A DNA stretch of 64,000 nucleotides from Actinotalea alkalitolerans (GTDB lineage: Bacteria > Actinomycetota > Actinomycetes > Actinomycetales > Cellulomonadaceae), in assembly GCF_023369855.1 (NCBI RefSeq), contig NZ_JAMBPP010000008.1, positions 62,001-126,000 on the forward strand, given 5' to 3'. This document shows positions 8,172 to 15,754 of this stretch, in pieces. Numbering within the stretch: position 1 is the stretch's first letter; each line of letters starts with the position of its first letter. The position numbers were made by a program, and so were the translations under genes. The notes below the pieces were generated by a model. That model was given only the letters and a program-made list of their open reading frames with translations. It did no database searches and was not told the origin of the DNA.

Positions 8172-9038
8172 ATGAGCGTCGTCGTCACCGGAGCCACCGG
8201 ACACCTGGGCCGCCTGGTCGTGCAGGACCTGCTCGCTGCGGGGTACCCGGCCCAGCAGATCCTCGCCGCTGGACGTGACCAGGGGCGTCTCGCGTCCCTC
8301 GCCGATCTCGGTGTGCGGACCGCCGCCATCGACCTCGACCAGCCGCCGACCCTCGTCGCCGCGTTCGAGGGCGCGCAGACGGTGCTCCTGGTCTCGGGCA
8401 GCGAGATCGGCCGACGGGTCGCGCAGCACGGCCACGCGATCGAGGCGGCCCGGACCGCCGGCGTGCGACGCGTCGTCTACACGAGCGCCCCGCACGCCGA
8501 CACGAGCCCGCTGATCCTGGCCCCCGACCACAAGGCGACCGAGGAGCTGCTCGCGACATCCGGCCTGGTCACGGCCGTCCTGCGCAACGGCTGGTACACC
8601 GAGAACTACCTGCCGGCCCTCGAGCAGGCCCGGGCCACCGGCGAGATCGTCAGCAGCGTCGGCTCCGGGCGGGTCGCGAGCGCCTCGCGCGCCGACTTCG
8701 CCGCCGCGGCCTCGGTCGTGCTGCGCACCGACGGGCACGACGGCGCGGTCTACGAGCTCTCGGGCGACGTCGCCTGGGACCAGGCGGACCTTGCGGCGGC
8801 GGTCGCCGAGGTGGTCGGTCGACCTGTGGTGCATCGCGACGTCACGCCGGCCGAGCACCTGGCGATCCTGCTCGAGGCAGGGCTCGACGAGGGCACCGCC
8901 GGGTTCGTGGTCGCGCTCGACGGCAACACCCGCGACGGGCTGCTGGCCGAGACCAGCGGGGACCTGTCCCGGTTGATCGGGCGGCCCACCACGCCGCTGG
9001 TCGAGGGGCTGCGGGCGGCTGTGGGGGCCAGCGTCTGA
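8172..9038 (+). CDS. NmrA-like NAD(P)H-binding oxidoreductase (quinone oxidoreductase 2-like)
   Basis: The 288-residue atypical short-chain dehydrogenase has the Rossmann motif VTGATGHLGRLV at about 4-15. Family blocks follow: VRRVVYTSAPHAD (about 98-110), VLRNGWYTENYL (about 137-148) and YELSGDVAWDQADLA. QorB-type relatives reduce quinones with NADPH. ATG 8172 is preceded by GGAGG at 8163-8167, which fixes the start over an upstream in-frame ATG. Divergence from an HxlR regulator supports an electrophile/quinone stress role; other NmrA-type sensors cannot be excluded. Confidence 0.9.
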   Translation: MSVVVTGATGHLGRLVVQDLLAAGYPAQQILAAGRDQGRLASLADLGVRTAAIDLDQPPTLVAAFEGAQTVLLVSGSEIGRRVAQHGHAIEAARTAGVRRVVYTSAPHADTSPLILAPDHKATEELLATSGLVTAVLRNGWYTENYLPALEQARATGEIVSSVGSGRVASASRADFAAAASVVLRTDGHDGAVYELSGDVAWDQADLAAAVAEVVGRPVVHRDVTPAEHLAILLEAGLDEGTAGFVVALDGNTRDGLLAETSGDLSRLIGRPTTPLVEGLRAAVGASV

Positions 9039-9117
9039 AGCGTGGAACGGCGGTCGTGGAGGGGCGCGGTCCTCGGATCTCGGGGCACGTCGTCGCGGCG
9101 AGGGTTGACGCCAGACA

Positions 9118-9155
9118 CTTTGCGCTGCAAACTCAAAGTAGTTTGCAGCGCAAAG
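9118..9155. promoter_or_regulatory. Double palindromic operator over the promoter of the 9178-11991 operon
   Basis: A perfect 16-bp inverted repeat (9118-9133 and 9140-9155, 6-bp spacer) is itself built of two smaller palindromes, TTTGC-N3-GCAAA at 9119-9131 and 9142-9154, with centres 23 bp apart. A -35-like TTGACG lies at 9105-9110, and about 17 bp later CAAACT at 9128-9133 could be the -10 inside the first half. The ATG is 22 bp downstream. A repressor bound here would block transcription, and the winged-helix regulator at 9906 in the same operon is the obvious candidate. Confidence 0.75.
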
Positions 9156-9177
9156 CCACTCGTCCTCTGGAGCCCGC

Positions 9178-9909
9178 ATGTCGCAGGAACCCGTCAACCC
9201 CTCGTCCGACCTCGCCGCCCGAGCCCCCCACGACCCTGCCGGCGACGCACCGGAGCCAGGCACCCCCCACGACCCGGCTGACGACGCCCCGCTGGATCCC
9301 GTCGCGAGCGCAGCGCTCATCGTCGACCAGCGGCGCCGGGTCGAGTCCGCGACCGACGTCGACGGCCGCCTGCTCTTCGGGGTGTGGGGCGTGGCCTGGC
9401 TGCTCGGCTTCGGCCTGCTGTGGTCGGTGTCGCGCGACGAGCCGCTGCTCGACCTGAGCATCGGGATCGCCCTGGCGATCTTCACGGCCCTGCTCCTCTC
9501 GGCCGTCGTCATCACCACCATCCACACCGCGACGCGCAGCGTGGGGGTGAGCGGCGCCTCGGCCACCCAGGGGGCGATGTACGGCTGGGCCTGGTTCCTC
9601 GGCTTCGGCGGCATCGGCGCCCTCGGGTACGCCCTGGGTCGCCTCGACGTCGAGCCGGCGACGCTGTCGACCGTGATGACCGTCGCCTCGACCCTGCTGG
9701 TCGGTGCGCTGTACATGGCCGGTGGTGCCATCTGGCAGGACCGCAACCAGTTCGCCCTCGGCGCGTGGATCGCCCTGTCCTCGATCGCCGCGGCCGTCGT
9801 CGGCTTCCCGCACCTGCTGCTGCTGATGTCCCTCGCCGGAGGTGGCGGGATGCTCATCGGTGCGGTCGCCGAGGCCGCCCGCAGGCGCCGACGCGGGGCC
9901 CTGCGGTGA
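9178..9909 (+). CDS. Polytopic membrane protein of unknown function
   Basis: The 243-residue protein starts with an acidic Pro/Ala/Asp-rich tail of about 55 residues, has about six hydrophobic helices (for example GVWGVAWLLGFGLLW and IALAIFTALLLSAVVI), and ends with a basic RRRRRGALR. I do not recognise a catalytic motif. The stop overlaps the GTG of the regulator at 9906, and an ABC exporter follows, so it probably belongs to the same stress or export module. In other actinobacteria such proteins are often coupled to a MarR/ArsR-like regulator. Confidence 0.8.
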   Translation: MSQEPVNPSSDLAARAPHDPAGDAPEPGTPHDPADDAPLDPVASAALIVDQRRRVESATDVDGRLLFGVWGVAWLLGFGLLWSVSRDEPLLDLSIGIALAIFTALLLSAVVITTIHTATRSVGVSGASATQGAMYGWAWFLGFGGIGALGYALGRLDVEPATLSTVMTVASTLLVGALYMAGGAIWQDRNQFALGAWIALSSIAAAVVGFPHLLLLMSLAGGGGMLIGAVAEAARRRRRGALR

Positions 9910-10241
9910 GCCCGACCACGAGCGAGCCGCTCGACCCCCTGATCCACACCCAGGCACGGCTGCGCATCATGACGACGCTGACTGCCCTGCCCCCCGGTGA
10001 CCGGCTGAGCTTCCCCCGGCTGCAGCAGCTGCTCGACGCGACCGCCGGGAACCTCTCGACCCACCTGCGCAAGCTCGAGGACGCCGGCTACGTGACCACG
10101 ACCAAGGGCCACCAGGGCCGGGTGCCGTCCACGCACGTCGAGGTCACCCGGGCCGGGCGGCGGGCCTTCGAGGACTACACCGACCAGCTGCGGGCACTGC
10201 TCGCACCACCCACCACCACCACCTCGTCGGAGGACCGATGA
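9906..10241 (+). CDS. Winged-helix transcriptional regulator (MarR/ArsR-like, HTH_27 type)
   Basis: The 111-residue protein is a compact single-domain winged helix: LIHTQARLRIMTTLTALPPG (helix 1), FPRLQQLLDATAGNLSTHLRKLEDAGYV (helix-turn-helix), then the wing TKGHQGRVPSTHVEVTRAGR. It is the small dimeric type that recognises short palindromes. GTG 9906 overlaps the upstream stop (GTGA), and the product overlaps the ABC ATPase start by 4 bases. It most likely represses its own operon through the double palindrome at 9118-9155 (inference). Confidence 0.85.
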   Translation: MSPTTSEPLDPLIHTQARLRIMTTLTALPPGDRLSFPRLQQLLDATAGNLSTHLRKLEDAGYVTTTKGHQGRVPSTHVEVTRAGRRAFEDYTDQLRALLAPPTTTTSSEDR

Positions 10242-11212
10242 CCACCACCCGCGAAGCCGTCCCCCAGGGCGACCGTGACGCTGACCGTGACGCTGACCGT
10301 GACCGCAGCACCGACCTCCGGGTCGTGACCCTCGACGGCGTGACGCGTCGCTTCGGGGAGACCGTGGCCCTCGACGACGTGAGCCTCGAGGTCCGCGCCG
10401 GTGAGCTCGTCGGTCTGCTCGGACCCAACGGCGCGGGCAAGACCACCCTGATCAGCCTGGTCAACGGCCTGCGCCGCCCCGACTCGGGCACCGTCCGGCT
10501 GTTCGGCGGCGACCCTCGCGACCCGTCCTCACGGACCCGGCTCGGCACCACACCGCAGGAGTCGGGCCTGCCGCCGACGCTCCGGGTCGGCGAGGTCGTG
10601 GACTTCGTCGGCCGGCACTTCCCCGACCCGATCCCCACCGGCGAGCTGCTCGAGATGTTCGGCATCGCCGACCTGGTGCGACGCCAGACAGGTGGACTCT
10701 CGGGCGGGCAGAGGCGCCGCCTCGCGGTCGCGCTGTCCCTGGCCGGCCGACCCGACCTGGTGCTGCTCGACGAGCCGACCACCGGGCTGGACGTCGATGC
10801 CCGGCACGCACTGTGGCAGGCCCTGCGCGAGTACCACGCGCGCGGCGGCACCATCGTGCTGACCAGCCACTACCTCGAGGAGGTGCAGGCCCTCGCCGAA
10901 CGGGTCGTCGTCGTCGACCACGGTCGGGTCCTGGCCGACGACACCCTCGACGCCATCCTCGGACGGGTCGGTCTGCGGCGCGTCACCCTCCGCCTGCCCG
11001 ACGACGCCGCACCCGCTGCCTGGGGGCCCTCGGTGACGCAGCACCACCGCACGCCCGACGGTACCCACGAGCTGCTCACCGCCGACGCCGACCAGCTGGT
11101 CCGCGAGCTCGTCGGCGCCGGCCTGCCGTTCCGTGACCTGACCATCCAGGGAGCCACCCTCGAGGAGGCCTTCCTGGCCCTGACCACCACCACCCGGGGG
11201 ACCGTCGCATGA
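10238..11212 (+). CDS. ABC transporter ATP-binding protein (ABC-2 type exporter)
   Basis: The 324-residue ATPase contains Walker A GPNGAGKTTL (about 66-75), signature LSGGQRRRLAVALS (about 153), Walker B LVLLDEPTTGLD and the switch histidine in TSHYLEEV. The C-terminal extension of about 90 residues is typical of drug/antibiotic exporter ATPases (DrrA/NatA-like). A repetitive DRDADRDADRD tail precedes the domain. It pairs with the permease at 11209. The exported substrate is unknown. Confidence 0.93.
   Translation: MTTTREAVPQGDRDADRDADRDRSTDLRVVTLDGVTRRFGETVALDDVSLEVRAGELVGLLGPNGAGKTTLISLVNGLRRPDSGTVRLFGGDPRDPSSRTRLGTTPQESGLPPTLRVGEVVDFVGRHFPDPIPTGELLEMFGIADLVRRQTGGLSGGQRRRLAVALSLAGRPDLVLLDEPTTGLDVDARHALWQALREYHARGGTIVLTSHYLEEVQALAERVVVVDHGRVLADDTLDAILGRVGLRRVTLRLPDDAAPAAWGPSVTQHHRTPDGTHELLTADADQLVRELVGAGLPFRDLTIQGATLEEAFLALTTTTRGTVA
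10271..10306. repeat. 12-bp tandem repeat in the 5' coding end of the ABC ATPase
   Basis: GACCGTGACGCT occurs at 10271-10282 and 10283-10294, with a variant at 10295-10306. It encodes the charged DRDA repeat ahead of the ATPase domain. Confidence 0.7.
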
Positions 11213-11991
11213 CCACGCTCACGAGCACCGCCGGGCCGGCCCGACTGGCACGCCTCACCCTGCTGCACACCCGCTACCAGCTGCTCGAGACCGTGCGGGT
11301 GCCGATCGCGGTGATCGGCAACCTGGTCTTCCCGGCCCTCGCCCTGGCCTTCTTCGTGCTGCCCCAGCGGGCCGTGGCCGCCGACCCGGTCGCCGCCACC
11401 CAGGCCGTCTCCCAGCTCGCGCTCTTCGCGGTGATCTCGACCTGCATCTTCACCTACGGGGTCGGGGTCGCCGAGGACCGCGCCCAGCCCTTCGACTCCT
11501 ACGTGCGGACCCTGCCGGGCGGGCCGGTGCCACGACTGGGCGGACGGCTCCTCACCGGCGGGGTGTTCTCGCTGGTCTCGCTGCTGCCGCTGGTGGCCAT
11601 CGGCGCCCTGTTCACCAGTGCGTCGATCAGCCCGGTGCGGCTGGTCGCGGGCGTCGTCATGGTGCTGCTCGGTGCGCTGCCGTTCCTCTTCGGGGGGCTC
11701 GCGATCGGCTACGCCCTGACCTTCAAGGCCGCCCTGCCCGTGGCCCAGGTGGTGCTCTTCCCGATGGCCTTCCTCGGTGGGCTCTTCCTGCCCCCGCAGA
11801 TGTTCCCCGGGTGGCTCGACACGCTCTCGGGGTTCGTGCCGACCCGGGCCGCACGAGACGTCCTGGTGCACGTGACCACCGGGTCGGGCGCCACGGTGTT
11901 CGACGTCGTCATGCTCGTGGCCTGGACCGTGGTCCTCGCTGCGCTCGCGGTCACCGCCTACCGCCGTGACGAGGGGCGGCGGTTCCACTGA
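11209..11991 (+). CDS. ABC-2 type transporter permease
   Basis: The 260-residue membrane protein has six predicted helices, including IAVIGNLVFPALALAFFVLP, LALFAVISTCIFTYGVGVAE and MVLLGALPFLFGGLAIGYAL. The conserved ABC-2 stretch FLGGLFLPPQMFPGWLDTLS is near 185-205. The ATG overlaps the ATPase stop, so the two form one exporter. It ends the operon that starts at 9178 and converges on copA. Confidence 0.85.
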   Translation: MTTLTSTAGPARLARLTLLHTRYQLLETVRVPIAVIGNLVFPALALAFFVLPQRAVAADPVAATQAVSQLALFAVISTCIFTYGVGVAEDRAQPFDSYVRTLPGGPVPRLGGRLLTGGVFSLVSLLPLVAIGALFTSASISPVRLVAGVVMVLLGALPFLFGGLAIGYALTFKAALPVAQVVLFPMAFLGGLFLPPQMFPGWLDTLSGFVPTRAARDVLVHVTTGSGATVFDVVMLVAWTVVLAALAVTAYRRDEGRRFH

Positions 11992-11994
11992 CGA

Positions 11995-12046
11995 GGCGAG
12001 GGCGCGCCCTCAGGTGAAGCGGCGAGGGCGCGCCCTCAGGTGAAGC
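11995..12046. repeat. 26-bp tandem duplication with a 14-bp perfect palindrome in each copy
   Basis: The same 26-bp unit occupies 11995-12020 and 12021-12046. Each contains the palindrome GAGGGCGCGCCCTC. The second copy holds the stop codon and last codons of copA, so the first is a duplication of the 3' end of that gene into the gap. Both palindromes could form hairpins on either strand between the convergent genes and may act as a tandem bidirectional terminator. Confidence 0.85.
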
Positions 12047-14528
12047 GGCGCAGCCGCAGGGAGTTGCTCACCACCAGCACCGAGCTGAACGCCATCGCGG
12101 CCCCCGCGATCATCGGGTTGAGCAGGCCCAGCGCCGCGAGCGGGATCGCCGCGACGTTGTAGAAGAAGGCCCAGAACAGGTTCTGCTTGATCACCCGCAG
12201 CGTCCACCGGGACAGCCGGATCGCCTGACCCGCCGACCGCAGGTCACCGCGGACCAGGGTGATGTCGGCGGCCTGCATCGCGACGTCGGTTCCGGTGCCC
12301 ATCGCCAGACCCAGACCGCGGGTGCCCGCCTGGGCCAGCGCGGCGGCGTCGTTCACGCCGTCACCGACCATGGCCACGACCCGGCCCTCGGCCTGGAGCC
12401 GCTCGACCGCGCGCACCTTGTCGGCCGGCAGCACCTGGGCGATGACCTCGTCGATCCCCACCTGGGCCGCGACCGCGCGGGCCGCCCCCTCGTTGTCGCC
12501 GGTGAGCAGCACGGGGCGCAGCCCGAGCCGGCGGAGCTCGTCGATGGCCTCGCCCGAGGTCGCCTTGACCGGGTCGCGCAGCACCAGGACCCCACGGGCG
12601 GCGCCGTTCCACGCGGCCATCACCGCCGTCGCGCCGTCCGCCTCGGCGGCCTCGAACGGCCCGTCGAGCGGCGTCGTGTCGACACCCTGCTCGCGCAGCC
12701 AGGTGGGGCGCCCGACCATGACGCGTCGGCCCAGGTCGATCCCGCTGTGCGCGGTCCGCACCACGCCGACCACCCCACGCCCGGGCTCGTTGGCGAACTC
12801 GGTCACCTGCTCCGAGCCGATCACCACGCCGTCCTCACCCACGGGTGCACCGGGTCGGGTCGGGTCGAGCTCGTCGGCCGTCGCGGCGATCGCGCGGGCG
12901 ATCGGGTGCTCGCTGAGACCCTCGACGGCCCCCGCGAAGCGCAGCACCTCGTCCTGCGTCGGGCCGCCGTCGGCGACCAGCACGTCCACGAGCTGCATCC
13001 GGCCCTCGGTCACCGTCCCGGTCTTGTCGAGCACCACGGTGTCGACCCGGCGCGTGGACTCCAGGATCTCCGGGCCCTTGATGAGGATGCCCAGCTGCGC
13101 ACCACGCCCCGTGCCGACCAGCAGCGCCGTGGGGGTGGCCAGGCCCAGGGCGCACGGGCAGGCGATGATCAGCACCGCGACCGCCGCGGTGAACGCCGCC
13201 TGGACCCCGCCGCCGACCAGCAGCCAGACCACCAGGGTGCCCAGGGCGATCAGGGTTGCGATCGGCACGAAGACCGCCGAGATCCGGTCGGCGAGGCGCT
13301 GGACGGGTGCCTTGCCGGTCTGCGCCCGCGCGACCAGCCGGCCGATCTGCGCGAGCATCGTCTCCTCGCCGACCCGGGTGGCCTCGACCACCAGGTACCC
13401 CGAGGTGTTGACCGTCGCCCCGGTCACCTGGTCCCCCGGGCCGACGTCGACCGGCACCGGCTCACCGGTGAGCAGCGAGGTGTCCAGCGCGCTCGTGCCC
13501 TCCAGGACGACGCCGTCGGTCGCGACCTTCTCCCCGGGGCGCACCGCGAAGACCGACCCGACGGTCAGCCGTGAGACCGGGACGCGGGACTCGGTGCGCC
13601 GCCCGTCATCTCCGACGCTGAGCAGCGCGACGTCGGTGGCGCCGAGCGAGAGCAGGGTGCGCAGCGCGTCACCGGCCCGTCGTCGTGACTTGTGCTCGGC
13701 GTAGCGCCCGGCCAGCAGGAAGGTGGCGACAACGGCCGCGACCTCGAAGTACAGCTCGGGGGTCTCCATGGCACCGTGCGCCCCGGCCCGCGGGAACAGC
13801 GTGGGCTGCATGCGCATGCCGATCTCGCCCGCCCCGCCCAGCAGGACGGCCCACAGCGACCACAGGGTCGCCGAGGTGACACCCAGCGAGACCAGGGTGT
13901 CCATCGTCGAGGAGCCGTGGCGGCCGGCCCGGAAGGCGGCCCGGTGGAAGGGCCATGCGGACCACGTCACCACGGGCAGCGCGAGCACGGTGACGACCCA
14001 CTGCCACCCCGGGAACTGCAGCGGCGGGATCATCGAGAGCACCGTCACCGGGACGGTGAGGATCGCCGCGACGATCAGTCGTCGGCGAAGGTCGGCCCCG
14101 CGGTCGCGCTCGGGGGCGCTGGTGTCCTCGACCGGTTCGCCGTCGGCGCCGGTCGCGTCGAGGGTGCCGTCGCCCGAGGACGCGGCGCCGCCTGCGGGGG
14201 ACGTCGCGGAGCTGTCGCGCAGGATCGTCGCGGAGTACCCCGCGGCCTCGACCGCCTTGACCACCAGGGCCGTGTCGACGTCCCCGGTGAGCTCGACGTG
14301 AGCCGACTCGGTCGCCAGGTTCACCGTCGCCGTCGCACCCTCGACCCGGTTGATCTTCTTCTCGACCCGCGCCACGCACGACGCGCAGGTCATGCCGCCG
14401 ACGGCGATCTCGAGGGTGCCGACGGCGGCGCGACCGTCCGGGATGGCGGGCGTCCCGGCGCCGGATGGGGCGGCCGGGGTGGTCGGCGTCGGTCGAGGGG
14501 TCACGGTGGGCTGCTGCTCACGGTTCAT
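12036..14528 (-). CDS. copA: Copper-translocating P1B-type ATPase
   Basis: The 830-residue pump exports Cu+ across the membrane. A single N-terminal HMA domain has GMTCASC (Cys48/Cys51). The transmembrane ion-binding motif is ACPCALG near 456. The phosphorylation motif DKTGTVTEG is near 500, the ATP-binding HP motif is SEHPIARA and the hinge GDGVNDAAAL is near 722. The N-terminus is Pro/Thr-rich. It is transcribed with copZ and csoR upstream on the same strand, and copper induction through the CsoR site at 15237 is expected. Substrate assignment follows the CPC motif and CsoR context. Confidence 0.95.
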   Translation of the reverse strand: MNREQQPTVTPRPTPTTPAAPSGAGTPAIPDGRAAVGTLEIAVGGMTCASCVARVEKKINRVEGATATVNLATESAHVELTGDVDTALVVKAVEAAGYSATILRDSSATSPAGGAASSGDGTLDATGADGEPVEDTSAPERDRGADLRRRLIVAAILTVPVTVLSMIPPLQFPGWQWVVTVLALPVVTWSAWPFHRAAFRAGRHGSSTMDTLVSLGVTSATLWSLWAVLLGGAGEIGMRMQPTLFPRAGAHGAMETPELYFEVAAVVATFLLAGRYAEHKSRRRAGDALRTLLSLGATDVALLSVGDDGRRTESRVPVSRLTVGSVFAVRPGEKVATDGVVLEGTSALDTSLLTGEPVPVDVGPGDQVTGATVNTSGYLVVEATRVGEETMLAQIGRLVARAQTGKAPVQRLADRISAVFVPIATLIALGTLVVWLLVGGGVQAAFTAAVAVLIIACPCALGLATPTALLVGTGRGAQLGILIKGPEILESTRRVDTVVLDKTGTVTEGRMQLVDVLVADGGPTQDEVLRFAGAVEGLSEHPIARAIAATADELDPTRPGAPVGEDGVVIGSEQVTEFANEPGRGVVGVVRTAHSGIDLGRRVMVGRPTWLREQGVDTTPLDGPFEAAEADGATAVMAAWNGAARGVLVLRDPVKATSGEAIDELRRLGLRPVLLTGDNEGAARAVAAQVGIDEVIAQVLPADKVRAVERLQAEGRVVAMVGDGVNDAAALAQAGTRGLGLAMGTGTDVAMQAADITLVRGDLRSAGQAIRLSRWTLRVIKQNLFWAFFYNVAAIPLAALGLLNPMIAGAAMAFSSVLVVSNSLRLRRFT

Positions 14529-14590
14529 CGGTGGATCCGTCGTCTCGGTGGAACGGGGTGGTGCGGACCGGGTCGGTCAGAGGAGGTCGG

Positions 14591-14827
14591 TCACAGGAGC
14601 GAGCGCGGCGGTGCGATCGCGTAGCCCGCCTCGTCGATCGCCGCGGCGATGTCCTCGTCCGAGAGCGGCTCGGTCGCGGTGATCGTGACCCGCGAGGTGC
14701 CGGTGGTCTGGAGGTCGACCGCGACGTCGGTCACGCCGGGCAGCGCGGTGAGCTCCTCGGTGACCGACCGGACGCAGTGGCCGCAGGTCATGCCGGAGAC
14801 GTCGATCGTGACGGACTGGGTGCTCAT
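14591..14827 (-). CDS. copZ: CopZ-like copper chaperone (heavy-metal-associated domain)
   Basis: The 78-residue protein is a single HMA domain with metal-binding GMTCGHC at about 12-18 and the family pattern LPGVTDVAVDLQT plus DIAAAIDEAGY. A histidine inside CGHC is common in Cu+ chaperones. It should deliver Cu+ to CopA or CsoR. It lies 62 bp upstream of copA on the same strand. Confidence 0.9.
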   Translation of the reverse strand: MSTQSVTIDVSGMTCGHCVRSVTEELTALPGVTDVAVDLQTTGTSRVTITATEPLSDEDIAAAIDEAGYAIAPPRSLL

Positions 14828-14847
14828 GGGAAGTGCCTTCCTCTGGG

Positions 14848-14902
14848 TGGTGCTCGGGGGTCGTGCTCGGGAGTGGTGCTCGGGAGTGGTGCTCGAGGTG
14901 GT
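14848..14902. repeat. 13-bp tandem repeat (four copies) between csoR and copZ
   Basis: TGCTC recurs at exactly 13-bp spacing (14851, 14864, 14877, 14890) within the unit GTGGTGCTCGGGA. On the coding strand the leader of copZ therefore reads as repeated CGAGCACSAC. A similar run lies just upstream of the sortase start at 58330. Confidence 0.7.
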
Positions 14903-14921
14903 GCGCAGGGCTCGTGCGCGG

Positions 14922-15203
14922 TCAGCTGCGGACGAGGCGGGCGATCGCGTCGGCTGCCTCGCGGACCTTGGCGTCGCCCTCGTCCTGGGAGGAGCGCGCC
15001 GCGTCGACCACGCAGTGGCCCAGGTGGTCCTCGACCAGGCCGAGGCTGACGGCCTGGAGGGCCTTGGTGACCGCGGAGACCTGCGTGAGGATGTCGATGC
15101 AGTACACGTCCTCGTCGACCATCCGCGCGATGCCGCGCACCTGGCCCTCGATGCGGCGCAGCCGCTTGAGGTAGTCGTCCTTGCTGCCGCTGTACCCGGC
15201 CAT
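14922..15203 (-). CDS. csoR: CsoR family copper-sensing transcriptional repressor
   Basis: The 93-residue four-helix repressor has the Cu+ ligands Cys35, His60 and Cys64 in the canonical C-x24-H-x3-C spacing (YCIDIL; HLGHC). The DNA-contacting first helix is KRLRRIEGQVRGI. Cu+ binding releases it from DNA. A GGAGG ribosome site precedes the ATG. A matching operator lies about 34 bp upstream, and copZ and copA follow on the same strand, so the three genes form a self-regulated copper-efflux unit. Confidence 0.93.
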   Translation of the reverse strand: MAGYSGSKDDYLKRLRRIEGQVRGIARMVDEDVYCIDILTQVSAVTKALQAVSLGLVEDHLGHCVVDAARSSQDEGDAKVREAADAIARLVRS

Positions 15204-15236
15204 GTGCCCTCCTATGGTCTTGCCAGAGACAACACC

Positions 15237-15253
15237 ATACCCCCGGTGGGTAT
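15237..15253. promoter_or_regulatory. CsoR operator
   Basis: ATACCC (15237-15242) and GGGTAT (15248-15253) form a 6-bp dyad with a 5-bp C/G core. This matches the known CsoR site type (ATACCCC...GGGGTAT) and sits directly upstream of csoR. Confidence 0.75.
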
Positions 15254-15349
15254 TTCGGCTCTGGGACCTCCGGTAGGTCGGGGGGACCGCGACGGTCCGG
15301 TGCGCGCCCGTCGACCGGTCAGCCGTCGCTGGTGCGCGGCGCGGGACGG

Positions 15350-15643
15350 TCAGCCGTGCCGTGGCGCGGTGAGCCCGCGCGGCGGAGTGGTGAGCCCGCC
15401 CGGCGGCGTGGCCCGACGGCGGTCGAGGGTCAGCAGGGTCAGGGCGTGCAGCGCCACCAGCCCGGCCACGACCGTCACCGCGAGCCAGCCGAGCTCCCAG
15501 CCCGTCAGGCCCATGCCCGCCCCGGCAGCGTGCCGAACCTCGCGCACGTGGTCCCGGGCCAGTGACCCGGCGGTCGCCACCAGGGCGCTCAGGACCACGA
15601 CCACCAGGGTGTGGTCACGGACGAGCCGGTGCAGGGCGTTCAT
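15350..15643 (-). CDS. Small two-helix membrane protein, function unknown
   Basis: The 97-residue product has two hydrophobic helices (TLVVVVLSALVATAGSLA and GWLAVTVVAGLVALHALTLL) linked by a short charged segment and ends in a Pro/Gly/Arg-rich repeat-like tail (ATPPGGLTTPPRGLTAPRHG). The start ATG at 15643 was chosen because the longer frame only runs antisense through the amylase gene. No ribosome site is obvious. It may be a real orphan gene; codon pattern and topology support it moderately. Confidence 0.55.
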   Translation of the reverse strand: MNALHRLVRDHTLVVVVLSALVATAGSLARDHVREVRHAAGAGMGLTGWELGWLAVTVVAGLVALHALTLLTLDRRRATPPGGLTTPPRGLTAPRHG

Positions 15644-15754
15644 GCTCTGGACCGTACGACCGGCACCGGACGAGGTCGCAGGTCCATGGTCCCCGGGGTG
15701 CGGGCTACGGTGAGGAGCGACCCCGAGCTGCGGGGCGCTGGTCGGAGGGATGGC

